The notes below the pieces were generated by a model. That model saw nothing but the letters and a program-made list of their open reading frames with translations. It had not been told where the DNA came from and ran no database searches. A stretch of 64,000 bases of DNA, taken from Doris montereyensis. Taxonomy: Eukaryota > Mollusca > Gastropoda > Nudibranchia > Dorididae. Position numbers and translations under genes: made by a program. Within the stretch, counting starts at the first letter, position 1. Every line of letters starts with the position of its first letter. Location: positions 107,501-171,500 of the forward strand of contig JAXRKP010000425.1 in the NCBI GenBank assembly GCA_037039925.1, written 5' to 3'. Below are positions 36,042-45,689 of this stretch, one piece after another.

Positions 36042-36985
36042 ATGAAAGAAGACAGCGAAATCATGGAAACATGGAGAAAGCATTTTCACCAATTACATAA
36101 TCCCTCCAGAACGTATGAAATAAGGAGTAAAGATCAATTAGTAAGAATATCATGTAATCCAGGGGAGACAGCTGAAGATGTAGATACATCAATGGAAGAA
36201 ATCCAAACAGCTATAAGAAAAGTGAAATTAGGAAAAACCCCAGGAGCAGATCAAGTTTGTCCAGAAATGATTAAAAACCAAGGGAGAGAGGCAGACAAAC
36301 TACTTCATGCAATATGCCAACAAGCATAGAAGTCTAAACAGGTGTCAGACGACTGGAAAAAGGGAACGATAGTACCAATACATAAGAAAGGATCAACTAT
36401 GGAATACTCAAACTATAGAGGGATATCACTACTTAGCGTTCCAGGAAAAGTATATGCCAGGATACTGGAAATAAGATTAAGGAAAAGAGTAGAGGATCAG
36501 ATTGAAGAGCATCAGAGTGGATTTAGACCAGGAAGAAGTGTACAGTGTACATGACCACTTATTTACAATTAGACAAATAATAGAAAAATTCCTTGAGAGA
36601 AACATTCACTTGCACCTGTGTTTTATTGTCTTAGAAAAGGCATTTAACATTGTGATGAGGGATGAACTATGACATTCCTTAAAAGAACACAATGTAGAGC
36701 AAAATTTAATAGAAGCCATGAAAAGTTTTTACAATAAACCAACATGGGCAGTGAGAGTATCTGGAAACATATCTGCAGAATTTGATGTAAATATAGGAGT
36801 AAGACATGGTTGTCTCCTAAGTCCTCTTTTGTTTATCACATTTATGGATTCAGTCGCAAAGGCATCCTCAAAAATTAAGAAAATGAATGTAGGTATGTGG
36901 AAGCTCAAATCAGTAAATGTATCAATGCTTTCATTTGCCCATGATTTAGTTCTGTTTGGAAAATCAGAAAGTGACCTTTAGTCGA
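36042..36985 (+). pseudogene. LINE reverse transcriptase domain (broken)
   Basis: The blocks are KLGKTPGADQVCPEM, WKKGTIVPIHKKGS, NYRGISLLSVPGKVYARIL and QSGFRPGRS. A frame loss follows between 36554 and 36718, then VNIGVRHGCLLSPLLF and FAHDLVLFG. Functional enzymes have F/YADD at the last position; here the first catalytic Asp reads His. Stops at 36328 and 36554 also interrupt the frame. The order and spacing match non-LTR reverse transcriptases. Confidence 0.88.
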
Positions 36986-37200
36986 ATATCAACATTATGA
37001 ATAATGAACTAAATAAAAGAGGAATGAGAGTAAATGCAAAGAAAACCAAAACAATGCTAGTAACTAGGGAAGCTAAAACACAAAATCTTAAATTGGGCAG
37101 GGAGTATTTAGAAGAAGTTCAAAGCTACAATTACCTAGGAGTAATGATTAACTCAGAGGAAAACTAAGAGAAGAAATCACCCAGAGAATCCAAAAGGCAA

Positions 37201-37748
37201 GTGCAATATTATAACTATCTAGGAAAGGCATTTGTAGGTAAGCAAGAATTGTCAACAAAAACCAAAATGGCATTATACAATACAGTTTATTGTCCTTCTC
37301 TCCTCTACGGCAGCGAAACTTGGACTTTAGACAGTAGAAAATACAGTAGAGTACAGGCAGCTGAAATGAAATATCTAAGAAGAGTAGTAGGGAAAACTAA
37401 AAGAGACAAAATCAGAAACACAACAATAAGAGATCAAACCAAATCAGATGGCATAAAAACTAAGAAATAAATCAATTGAGATGGTTTGGGCATGTTAACA
37501 GAATGATTGACAATAGAATAGCTAAATCAGCATACAGTGCTAAAGCCCAGGGTAAAAGATCAAAAGGCAGACCTCTGAGAAAGTGTGAAAAAGATATAAA
37601 AGAGGCATTGAAGCATAAAAATTTAACTTTTTTGGAAGGAAACAGAAAATACCAGGGCATCCTGGAAAAAGATCATATCGGGCATCTGAACCCGTACACC
37701 GAAAAGTGCAAAGTAGAATGGGAACTGATAAAGAAAGAAAGATTATAA
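37201..37748 (+). pseudogene. LINE C-terminal region (broken)
   Basis: CPSLLYGSETWTLDS and AAEMKYLRRVVGKTKRDKIR lie in one frame, stop at 37468, then RWFGHVNRMIDNRIAKSAYS and GKRSKGRPLRKCEKDI in the next. This is the standard tail of this LINE protein. The stop at 37746 is followed within a few bases by the ATT tail. Confidence 0.85.
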
Positions 37749-37753
37749 TTATA

Positions 37754-37842
<89 letters not shown>

Positions 37843-37981
37843 TATTATTATTACCATATTTTTAAAATTTTTTAAATTATTATTATCATTATCATTTTTA
37901 TTATTATTTGCCTATTGTTATTTATCATTTTTATCATTCATTACATTTTTTTTATTTATTATTATTATGATTATTATTATA

Positions 37982-38075
<94 letters not shown>

Positions 38076-38095
38076 TATTATTATTATTATCTTTG
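37745..38095. repeat. (ATT)n tract at the LINE 3' end
   Basis: About 100 bp of pure ATT, a T-rich break at 37855-37980, then more ATT. It probably grew from the element's own short tandem 3' tail. Confidence 0.93.
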
Positions 38096-38159
38096 TGGTT
38101 GTTCCTGTTATAATTATTATTACATTTACATGTATTATTATTATGATTTTTGCTGTCAC

Positions 38160-38345
38160 ATTCTCTTCTCTCTCTCTCTCTTCTCTCTCTTAATCTCTCT
38201 TATCTCTCTCTCTCTCTCTATCTCTCTTCTCTCCCTCCTCTCCCTCCCTCCCTCCCTCCCTCCCTCCCTATTATCTCTCTATCTATCTCTCTCTCTATCT
38301 ATCATATCTATTCTCTCTCTCTATCTCTCTATCTATCTCTCTCTC
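38160..38345. repeat. (CT)n / (CTAT)n / (CCCT)n microsatellite
   Basis: A pyrimidine-only strand of about 185 bp. From its end to GRHPR exon 1 (38345-38865) I see no element or clear core promoter. Confidence 0.93.
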
Positions 38346-38865
38346 TGAGTCTGAATGGAAGAGAAAGATGTGTTGACTCCAAGAAGTTAGAGGTTGACTC
38401 CTAAATCTAGATCGTGACGTCCACATGTTAGGTTTTATCTCGCCTTAGAATTTGACCTCTGTCATGAGTGCTGTTGCTGATTTGTTTCGAGTTTCCCCTC
38501 AGTCGTCGGCGATAGGTCACGGTCTCTCATGTTGCACCCCATTTGACCTTTGCCCTTCGACTGATTGCTCCCTACCCTTTGCCCTTGTACTGCTGATGTA
38601 GCAGTCCATCTGTGCTTCTCTTCAACTTCAGCCCTCATCTAACTTTTTTTATTTTATAATCAGAACCTCGGTGCCACTGAGAACAGTTGACAAAATCTAG
38701 GTTTGCATTTAAAGAAATTTAGATTGAGAAAGACACTCTTTTTGCGGTGCATGCAAGCCATTGCAAGCTCGTCTTGTTATTTCACAACCCATTAAATTAT
38801 TGTCACACAATCATCAGGACTGAAATTGAAGTCTTTTAGACTTAGATTTAGAGCTCTATCTCAAT

Positions 38866-39076
38866 ATGTCTATTACACAGAGGAAACCGCACGTTTTTGT
38901 TGCAAGGACCGCCCCACCGGACGGATTATCTCGACTTCGACAACATTGTGAAGTTACAGTGTATGACAAAACCACTTACATCTCATATGATGAAATGAAG
39001 AGATCGGTTGTTGGTGCAGACGCTATTTTTGTCAATCCCCCTGATTCAGTCAACAAGGAAATTTTGGAAGCTGCAG
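38866..39076 (+). pseudogene. GRHPR: GRHPR-like gene, exon 1
   Basis: The ATG opens MSITQRKPHVFVARTAPPDG, followed by CEVTVYDK, GADAIFVNPPDSVNKEIL and EAAG at the donor CTGCAG|GTGAAT. Length, order and content match the N-terminal substrate-domain half of glyoxylate reductase/hydroxypyruvate reductase, a cytosolic and mitochondrial D-2-hydroxyacid dehydrogenase that reduces glyoxylate and hydroxypyruvate with NAD(P)H. This exon is intact and leaves one base (G) that joins in phase with the exon at 43096. It is listed as part of a pseudogene only because the later exons are frame-damaged. Confidence 0.85.
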
Positions 39077-39289
39077 GTGAATATAGATTTCAACTTTAAT
39101 TAATTCAATCTAGATCTAGATCCAGGCCTAAATCATGTGTAAAGTCTCTACTGAATCTACATTGTATGATTATAATATATTATTACAGTCCCGGACAGTG
39201 GACAGGTGCTTGCATCTATATTTGTGCAATCAGTGCAACAATTGTGCAAATTGTGGTAAAAGCACCAAACTTGGCTATATTGTAGCTAA

Positions 39290-40010
39290 TACCAATATAA
39301 ATGATTGTTGATATAGAACCAACTGGAGAAAGTACCATGAAATGACCAAAACTGACCAGTAACTATTTGTATTATAAGAAGTAAAAAACTTCCTGAGCTG
39401 ACCAAATTGTGAAAATAATATATGTGTATAATCGTCAATAAATGCTTCATGGAAGGGAAGAGTAAAGTTATCATTTTATAACTTATTTTTGACAAGCGCA
39501 AACACTATGATGACCCTTTGGCCATGAACGACCAAAACTGGCCAGTGAAATGCCCATTTTATTTGATATATATATATAATAATAAAAAAACTTCCTGATC
39601 GTCAATGAATGCCTCATGGAAGGGCAGAGTAAATTTATCATAAAACTTATTATTGACAAGCACAAAGACTATGATGACCATTTGATCATGAATGACCAGA
39701 ACTGACCAGTGGAATGTCCAATTTATTTGTATGTTTTAATAAAAACTTCCTGGGCTGACCAAATTCTGAGAACAACATACATGTATAATCGTCGATGAAA
39801 GTTTTAATGGGAGGGCGGAGCAAAGTTATCATAGCTCTCTATTCACAAACTAGGATGACCATTTGACCGAGAATGACCAAAACTGATCAGTGAAATGTCC
39901 ACTGTATTTGTATAATATATATATTTATATATATAAAAAGATTTTCCTGATCGTTAATAAATGTCTCATGGAAGGTCAGGTAATTTATAATTTAACTTAT
40001 TACTGATAAG
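39290..40010. repeat. About 180 bp tandem repeat, 4 diverged copies
   Basis: Blocks GACCAAAACTGACCAGTGAA, AAAACTTCCTGATCGTCAAT and GCCTCATGGAAGGGCAGAGT recur at spacings of 165-187 bp. AT dinucleotide runs sit between copies. It lies in GRHPR intron 1. Confidence 0.85.
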
Positions 40011-40159
40011 GCAGGTTTCACAAAATGGTCCATCCCCATTTCCCTCTTTTGTCAAAATGTACATGTTATATTTTTTACAAGTGTTATATACCATGTTAAA
40101 GCTTAGAACATGAGGATTCCAGATATATGACTTTTAAGAGATAGCAAAGGACTGTGGAG

Positions 40160-40620
40160 CAAGTAAATTAGCTTTTAAAAGTCATGTTTTTCAGTCAAGG
40201 GGCATAACTGTGAAAATTTAGGTCCAACGCCAGTACGTAATGTTACTGAACTGCTCGCGTCCGTCGACCGAGATTTCCTGGCGTTTATTTAGTGACGTAA
40301 CGCTTGGGCATCTGGTTTGAGAGTTTCCTGACTTTTCCCTAGTTTTCAATAAGATGTAAGTCTGTGTTTGTGTTTCCCGACACCTCGGGCTGGAGTCGAC
40401 GGCCGGTGCCTTACCGTTGATCAGATGACTCGCGCGATCCGGATGTGGATGATGAAAATGAAAACCAATGCCTTTTGGTCGTTTTTTGTAAAATTCTGTG
40501 ATTGTACGCCTTTATACTATTCTTATTACGTGTTACGGGTTTATCGTGTGTACCATTCTGCTCAAACTGGTACGGTAAACTTCACGACGTATAATTTTAA
40601 CGAGTGAGGATGCGATAGAT
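40160..40620. other. Locally GC-richer block with a mollusc-type repeat motif
   Basis: TCAAGGGGCATAACTGTGAA at 40195 resembles a motif I recall as common in molluscan dispersed repeats (memory, not checked). The following 40230-40450 is richer in CpG than its surroundings and includes TGACGTAACG. The 79-codon frame at 40368 has no recognisable content. Confidence 0.35.
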
Positions 40621-40770
40621 AGGCCGATATTTGCCAATAGAGAGAGAGAGAGAAAAAGAAAGCGCTTTTGACGACAATTGTTCCTTTCTCCCCGACGTAA
40701 GCCCCCCCCCACCTCCCATCATCACTTCTCCGCTACTTCCCGTCATCACCACCCCCCCCTCTCTAAACAG

Positions 40771-40980
40771 TCACATAGAGCGCCCCACTAGACTAGCACA
40801 AACTTGTCTTTATCGATCGATAATTGCTTCGCAGAATACGGGACGGGATGGGAGCGGTGGCGTAGGCAAATCTTGAACTCTACTTGAACCTGTGCTATTA
40901 GTATTATTCTTTTCCTCATTCTTCTTTCTCTCTCTGAGTCTCTCTCGTTGAAATGCGTTTTTAGTAATATTGTATTGTTA
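40771..40980 (+). repeat. Dispersed repeat F, copy 2
   Basis: The partner of 32117-32330; the differences are mostly single substitutions and a TTCC-rich insertion. The copy runs directly into repeat E. Confidence 0.85.
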
Positions 40981-41140
40981 AGAAATAGGACAATAAGTGA
41001 CAAGTTAATAAAGACAGAACAAAACACGTGACATTTCGGGTATAACCTTCGTGAGACAACAAATGAGAAATATCGAGATCTTAGATCCAAGCACTATCTA
41101 AGGCATCACATAATTTACAAATATGTATTGACACAATTAA
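40975..41140. repeat. Repeat E, copy with hammerhead-like core
   Basis: On the minus strand 41034-41055 reads CTCACGA, AGGTTATACCC, GAAA. This is a hammerhead-type order with one core base changed (CUGANGA expected). CAATAAGTGACAAGTTAATA precedes it on the plus strand and 'CAAGCACTATCTAAGGCATC' follows it, both also present at 60.3 kb. Confidence 0.6.
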
Positions 41141-41142
41141 GG

Positions 41143-41345
41143 GGATAGAGTAAACGACTTATATCTGAAATGCCAGATAGCACTAGCAGATGCTCTATTT
41201 ATATAGAATAAACGACTTATTCTGAAATACCAGATAGCACTAGCAGAGATGCTATAGAGTAAAACGACTTATACTGAAATGCCAGATAGCACTAGCAGAG
41301 ATGCTATAGAGTAAACAGATAGCAATAGCAGACGCTTTCCGAAGC
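41143..41345. repeat. About 54 bp repeat, 4 copies
   Basis: The unit is approximately GAGTAAACGACTTATACTGA followed by AATGCCAGATAGCACTAGCAGAGATGCTATA. It separates two oppositely oriented pieces of repeat E. Confidence 0.88.
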
Positions 41346-41394
41346 TTCAACGTCTCCATCCTTAATTGTATCGATACATTTGTAAATTGTTATA

Positions 41395-41480
41395 CATTTC
41401 ACACCTTTTTATTAGTGGAGTTATCACTTGTTGTTATATTTCACCTTTGACTTCACTCCACTGTGGCTCCTTTGTATTAC
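41395..41480 (-). repeat. Repeat E, inverted end fragment
   Basis: On the minus strand ACAAAGGAGCCACAGTGGAG, TGAAGTCAAAGGTGAAATAT and AACTCCACTAATAAA match 60230-60300. Confidence 0.75.
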
Positions 41481-41562
41481 TAATAAGTGCTAAGACTATT
41501 TTGGATAGTGAATGACAAAACTAAAAAGTGAAATGTCCACTTTATTAGACATTTGCTAATGA

Positions 41563-42300
41563 TTTATCTCTATTTCTGGATAAACTTAATCTGTTCCTGG
41601 GATCTTTCCTAATTTCACTTTTCTTATACGGTAGCTGTTTGAAGTTCTTCAATTGAGATATCTACATCTTCAGCTGTCTCATCTGATCACTTGTTATTCT
41701 TACGAATTGATCTGTACTCCTTGTTTCATATGTTCTGGAGGGATTATGTAATTGTTGAAAATACTTTCTCCACGATTTCCATGATTTCGCTGTCTCCTTT
41801 CATTATTTCTTCTGTGGCATCCTTAATTTGTCATATTGAGCATGCTTTAGTCTTTCTCATGCTCTTCATTGCTCCCCAGAACAGCTTTTGATTTCTTTGA
41901 TACCAATTTCTTGAAGTCTTTGTCCAAACTCTTCCCACTGTCCCTGTTTTAGTTTTCTAACTTCCTCCTTGGCGATAGTTCTTTTACTCACGTAATCTAT
42001 CCTATCCTCTGGTCTCTTTGTTTGCAAGTATTTCTTCCAGGCATCCTTCTTTTCTTTGATCTTAGTCTTGCCATTCTCATTCCCCCATGCTGTTCTTTTC
42101 CTATCGCCTTTAATTTCTTTCCTACCACATACCTCTTCAGTACAACTGAGGAGTGTGTCTTTATACATTTGCAAGGCAGCAGGTTATTTTCTGTCAGGGT
42201 TAATTCCCTTAGCCTTTGGTCAACCAAGACCCGCCTGCAAGGCAGCATGAGACTCGTGGAGGGCGAGACCGCCTAATCCTCATACAGGTGCTTACCTGTC
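41563..42300 (-). mobile_element. Internally deleted copy of the 34.4 kb LINE
   Basis: On the minus strand it starts with GGGGAGTGGACAGGTAAGCA and the 5' monomers. It then jumps directly to the linker region that in the other copy lies about 1.1 kb further on (GCAAATGTATAAAGACAC against GCAGATGTATAGAGAAATAC). It ends near CCAGAAAT, before the RT domain. The 102-codon frame at 41866-42174 encodes only this linker. Both nuclease and polymerase are missing, so it is non-autonomous or a deletion relic. It lies in GRHPR intron 1. Confidence 0.82.
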
Positions 42301-42372
42301 CACTCCCCGGGCCACATCAGACAATGCCAGAAAATGGAGAGACGTGACAGCCAGTGCCAGCCAGCAAGACTA

Positions 42373-42530
42373 ACATAATGAATGAATTTATGTCTAGTTT
42401 GCGGCGAATCTCTTGTTTCAGCAAGACACATAATGAATGAATTTATCTCTAGATGCGGCTAGACCCTTGTCTCAGCAAGACACGTAATGAATGAATTTAT
42501 CTCTAGATGCGGCTAGATTTTTAATAATGT
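42373..42530. repeat. About 58 bp repeat, 3 copies
   Basis: The blocks are CATAATGAATGAATTTATCT, CTAGATGCGGCTAGA and TGTCTCAGCAAGACA. Confidence 0.85.
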
Positions 42531-42639
42531 AAGGCTTACGTCATTATCATACAACATATAATGCATTTATATTCCATGAAGGAACCTTCGTTCCAGCCAT
42601 GACAACAGCATTTTAAAAACAACAAAAACAAACTCAAAA

Positions 42640-43065
42640 ATTAGTGAACAGTCATTTTACTTTACAGCATCGTAGTATTGGAACGCCCTACCAAAACACG
42701 TGAGGGACAGTGAGATAATTGACACTTTTAAGACGAGACTAAAATGTTGGGTTTTTTTATGCAGTGAATACATTTACAATCTTAACGTTGTTCGATTGCG
42801 TATATATGTATGTGTGTATGTGTAGGAAGGGGCGGTGTGCGATCACATCTCAAGCATGTCAGTAGCTGTATTTGAATGTATGATTATATGTTGATTTAAT
42901 TGCATACAGTATTAGTTTACAACATAACATGCTTTTGAAATTTAGTTGATGTAAATGTTGTTTTTATGTTTATCCCGTGATTATAATATGACATTTTGTA
43001 AAGCGCTTTGAGCCCATGTAATGGGGTAGCGTTATAGAAAAACTATTATATTATTATATGATTTA
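42640..43065 (+). mobile_element. L2/CR1-like LINE 3' end
   Basis: YWNALPKHVRDSEIIDTFKT (about 42675-42735) is the conserved C-terminal block of L2/CR1-type reverse transcriptases. The 3' untranslated end GTAAAGCGCTTTGAGCCCAT ... ATGGGGTAGCGTTATA with a short ATT tail is the classic form of these elements. It is 5' truncated and ends about 30 bp before the GRHPR exon 2 acceptor. Confidence 0.85.
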
Positions 43066-43095
43066 AACTTTATGTTTCACTTTTGTATGTGTCAG

Positions 43096-43265
43096 GTCCT
43101 CAGTTGAAAGTAGTCGGGACTGCATCAGTAGGCCTTGAACACATTGATCTTGAAGAGTGAAAAGGCGAGGCATCAAAGTCGGCTACACCCCAAATATTTT
43201 AAACAAAGCCATCGCTGAAATGACCATAGCTCTGACCTTTCTAACTGCTCGTCGCTTGAACGAAG
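43096..43265 (+). pseudogene. GRHPR: GRHPR-like gene, exon 2 (frameshifted)
   Basis: Acceptor TATGTGTCAG, donor CGAAG|GTAGTG. The first frame reads GPQLKVVGTASVGLEHIDLE and hits TGA at about 43158. Shifting one base, the next frame gives VKRRGIKVGYTPNILNKAIA and EMTIALTFLTARRLNE. Together they match the family without a gap, so one base is missing near 43156. This segment covers the hinge and first part of the nucleotide-binding domain (GYTPxxL...A-E). Corrected for the missing base, its phase fits the exon at 44631. Confidence 0.85.
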
Positions 43266-43360
43266 GTAGTGTATGAGTATGAACACAAAATTTCCTGAAG
43301 TAGAAAAACAGATGATGTCACTTGTTTATCCAACTTACTCACAATCTTAGTAAATCAGTT

Positions 43361-43680
43361 TTTCATAACAACACTATTTTGCTACATTGAACTGTGTTTC
43401 ATAACAACACTATTTTGTGCTACATTGAACTGTTTCATAACAACACTATTTTGTACTACATTGAACTGTGTTTCATAACAACACTATTTTGTACTACATT
43501 GAACTGTGTTTCATAACAACACTATTTTGTACTACATTGAACTGTGTTTCATAACAACACTATTTTGTACTACATTGAACTGTGTTTCATAACGACACTA
43601 TTTTGTGCTACACTGAACTGTGTTTCATAACAACACTATTTTGTGCTACATTGAACTGTTTCACATAACAACACTATTTT
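43361..43680. repeat. 37 bp minisatellite, about 9 copies
   Basis: The unit is TTTCATAACAACACTATTTT followed by GTACTACATTGAACTGTG. It lies in GRHPR intron 2. Confidence 0.95.
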
Positions 43681-43739
43681 GCGGCAGAGAAATGATTGCA
43701 CTTTCTTGCATGTTGTTTTTAAGGGGTTCGTTATAAGCC

Positions 43740-43955
43740 AGCAGTCTCACTTACTACAATAATTATTATTTTCCAACTAAAGCCCATACCAGACTGTTCA
43801 CTTACTACAATAATTATTATTTTCCAACTAAAGCCCATACCAGACTGTTCACTTACTACAATAATTATTATTTTCCAACTAAAGCCCATACCAGACTGTT
43901 CACTTACTACAATAGTTATTATTTTCCAACTATAGCCCATACCAGACTGTTTGAA
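43740..43955. repeat. 52 bp tandem repeat, 4 copies
   Basis: The unit is TTCACTTACTACAATAATTA followed by TTATTTTCCAACTAAAGCCCATACCAGACTG, almost identical between copies. The open minus frame is repeat-derived. Confidence 0.95.
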
Positions 43956-44630
43956 TCATGTAGCTTTGTCCATGAAACACTAATTAACCCTGAAAATCTA
44001 CAAAGAATTTTAGTGATGTAAACTGTGTTACTTACAGAGCATGTTATAAAATACACGATGGCCCATCTTTAACAACTTTTGGATTGAATATGTGCATCTC
44101 CCAAAACGGGAAACAAAGCAAATCGTAAATTTTGACTTATTTTTATGTTGACAATCTCTATCAGCAGCTTTTTCACCTTTTTCAATATTGTTTCACTATG
44201 ACATCATCGATTTGAAATTGTAGTGTAATTGCAAATGTGACTGAAAATGATTTTTCCCCCTGAGATGTATTGCTAGGAATTTGCCATGTCAGATTGAAAC
44301 ATATTAATGCATTCTTATGTGAAATTTGATTGAGGATAGGTATTAAGACAACCCCAACAACGGAGCAGGACCAATGGCAACAGATCGTGAACCTTTTCCG
44401 AAAGAAGGTTCAGGAAGCTATATCTGACCATGGATAAGCAAACGCATGATGATGATTAAACAATTTTAACAAAAGATATAGAATGCTTATTACATTATTC
44501 TGAGAATTGCCCATTTTTAACAGTATACACCAAACCTTAGATGGGTTTTTTTTCCAGGTTTTAAAAAGCATATCGTCCAATAGGTGTTGTCGAATTTAAC
44601 TTATCACTTTTCCATATTTGTCTTTTTTAG

Positions 44631-45219
44631 CTGTAGGTACAGTTCGTAATGGTGAATGGGGAACTGAATGGTGCAATGGACTGTGGATGGCCGGAAAACA
44701 GTTGTCAGGATCAGTGATTGGCATTGTGGGACTGGGACGAATTGGATTTGCATCGGCCAAACGCTTCAAGTCGTTTGAGCCATCAAAAATAGTGTACTGT
44801 GGGCATGCTGCCAAACTTACGCATCGGAAATTGACGCTGAATTCATGTCATTCAAAGATCTTTTGAATACGTCTGATTTTGTCATTGCTACCTGTTCAGT
44901 TAGCAGCACAAACAAAAATTTATTTAACGTCAAGCTTTCAAGGAAATGAAGAGTTCAAGTATCTTTAATATTTCCCGTGGTGCACTTGTTGATCAAGATG
45001 CTCTCTACAATGCGTTAGTCACAAAGCAGATTGCAGCTGCAGGGCTTGATGTCACCAGCTCCTGAACCATTACCTACAGACCATAAGCTCCTTTCTTCTC
45101 CAATTGTGTAATAACCCTCACAAAGTGTTTCTGCGGAAACATTTGCGATGTGTAATTTGACTGTGGATAACATTTTAGCTGGTTTAAACGGTGAACCACT
45201 TCCGTCTCCAGCATTCTGA
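44631..45219 (+). pseudogene. GRHPR: GRHPR-like gene, last exon (multiple lesions)
   Basis: After acceptor TTTTTTAG it encodes AVGTVRNGEWGTEW and the NAD(P)-binding GIVGLGRIG. With single-base losses near 44826 and 44934 it continues EIDAEFMSFKDLLNTSDFVI and [20 protein letters not shown] (one Ile of the usual IN-ISRG is absent). [20 protein letters not shown] follows after a one-base gain near 45060. The catalytic Arg (ISRG) and Glu (SPEP) are present. The following segment near 45108-45122, where the family has PHIGSA with the catalytic His, is scrambled or deleted. It then recovers as SVSAETFAMCNLTVDNILAG and ends at TGA 45217. Either a pseudogene or an error-rich assembly of a real gene. 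Confidence 0.87.
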
Positions 45220-45301
45220 TGTTATGCTATTTTTACATCTGTGGGATTTGTACCCTGGGGTTTATGTATGTTTCTGTTAGGAATTGTATGATGACGGGTT
45301 G

Positions 45302-45307
45302 AATAAA
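45302..45307 (+). promoter_or_regulatory. Candidate polyadenylation signal of GRHPR
   Basis: AATAAA lies 83 bases after the terminal stop codon, a normal distance for an animal 3' UTR, in AT-rich sequence. Confidence 0.5.
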
Positions 45308-45643
45308 TATTTACGGAAAACAATAGGTTTATCTTTAAAATCTCATACATTCTATAAACCAGAAAATTATTCAATTCACTTGCTCAAACAACCCAAGAAA
45401 AACTTTTATTGGCACATCGTATTTGATTTTCTCTCTTTTGTTACACTTTCATCTAAACTTTCAATTTTGAATTGTTCTTAAATCGATGTTTATCAGACCT
45501 TGACCCAAAAGATACATTTACGTGAAAAATGAATACAATTTGTATAAATGATCTGTTTTTAAAGTCACATTCTGTGGAGGGAATTGATGAGAGTCTGACT
45601 TAAGGTTCAGATAATTGACATACGCTCAAATCCTTACTTAGTT

Positions 45644-45689
45644 CAAGCCCCAATTTTAAAGCCCCAAAGATCTGTGTCATCATATTTAA
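45644..45689. repeat. Left target-site duplication of the LINE insertion
   Basis: CAAGCCCCAATTTTAAAGCC ... TCATCATATTTAA is repeated with a few changes at 47060-47104. The insertion starts right after it with (TCA)n. Confidence 0.75.

Larger units (their letters stand above)
34400..37750 (+). mobile_element. Non-LTR retrotransposon, near full length, inactive
   Basis: In order: a 5' region with two about 72 bp monomers (34485-34630); an APE-type endonuclease region; a linker; a reverse transcriptase region; and a C-terminal domain. It ends in a long (ATT)n tail. Motifs resemble the RTE-like proteins often annotated as craniofacial development protein 2-like; the clade is inferred, not proven. 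Several frameshifts and stops, and a damaged RT active site, make it dead. It is flanked upstream by the inverted-repeat structure and lies upstream of GRHPR exon 1. Confidence 0.88.
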
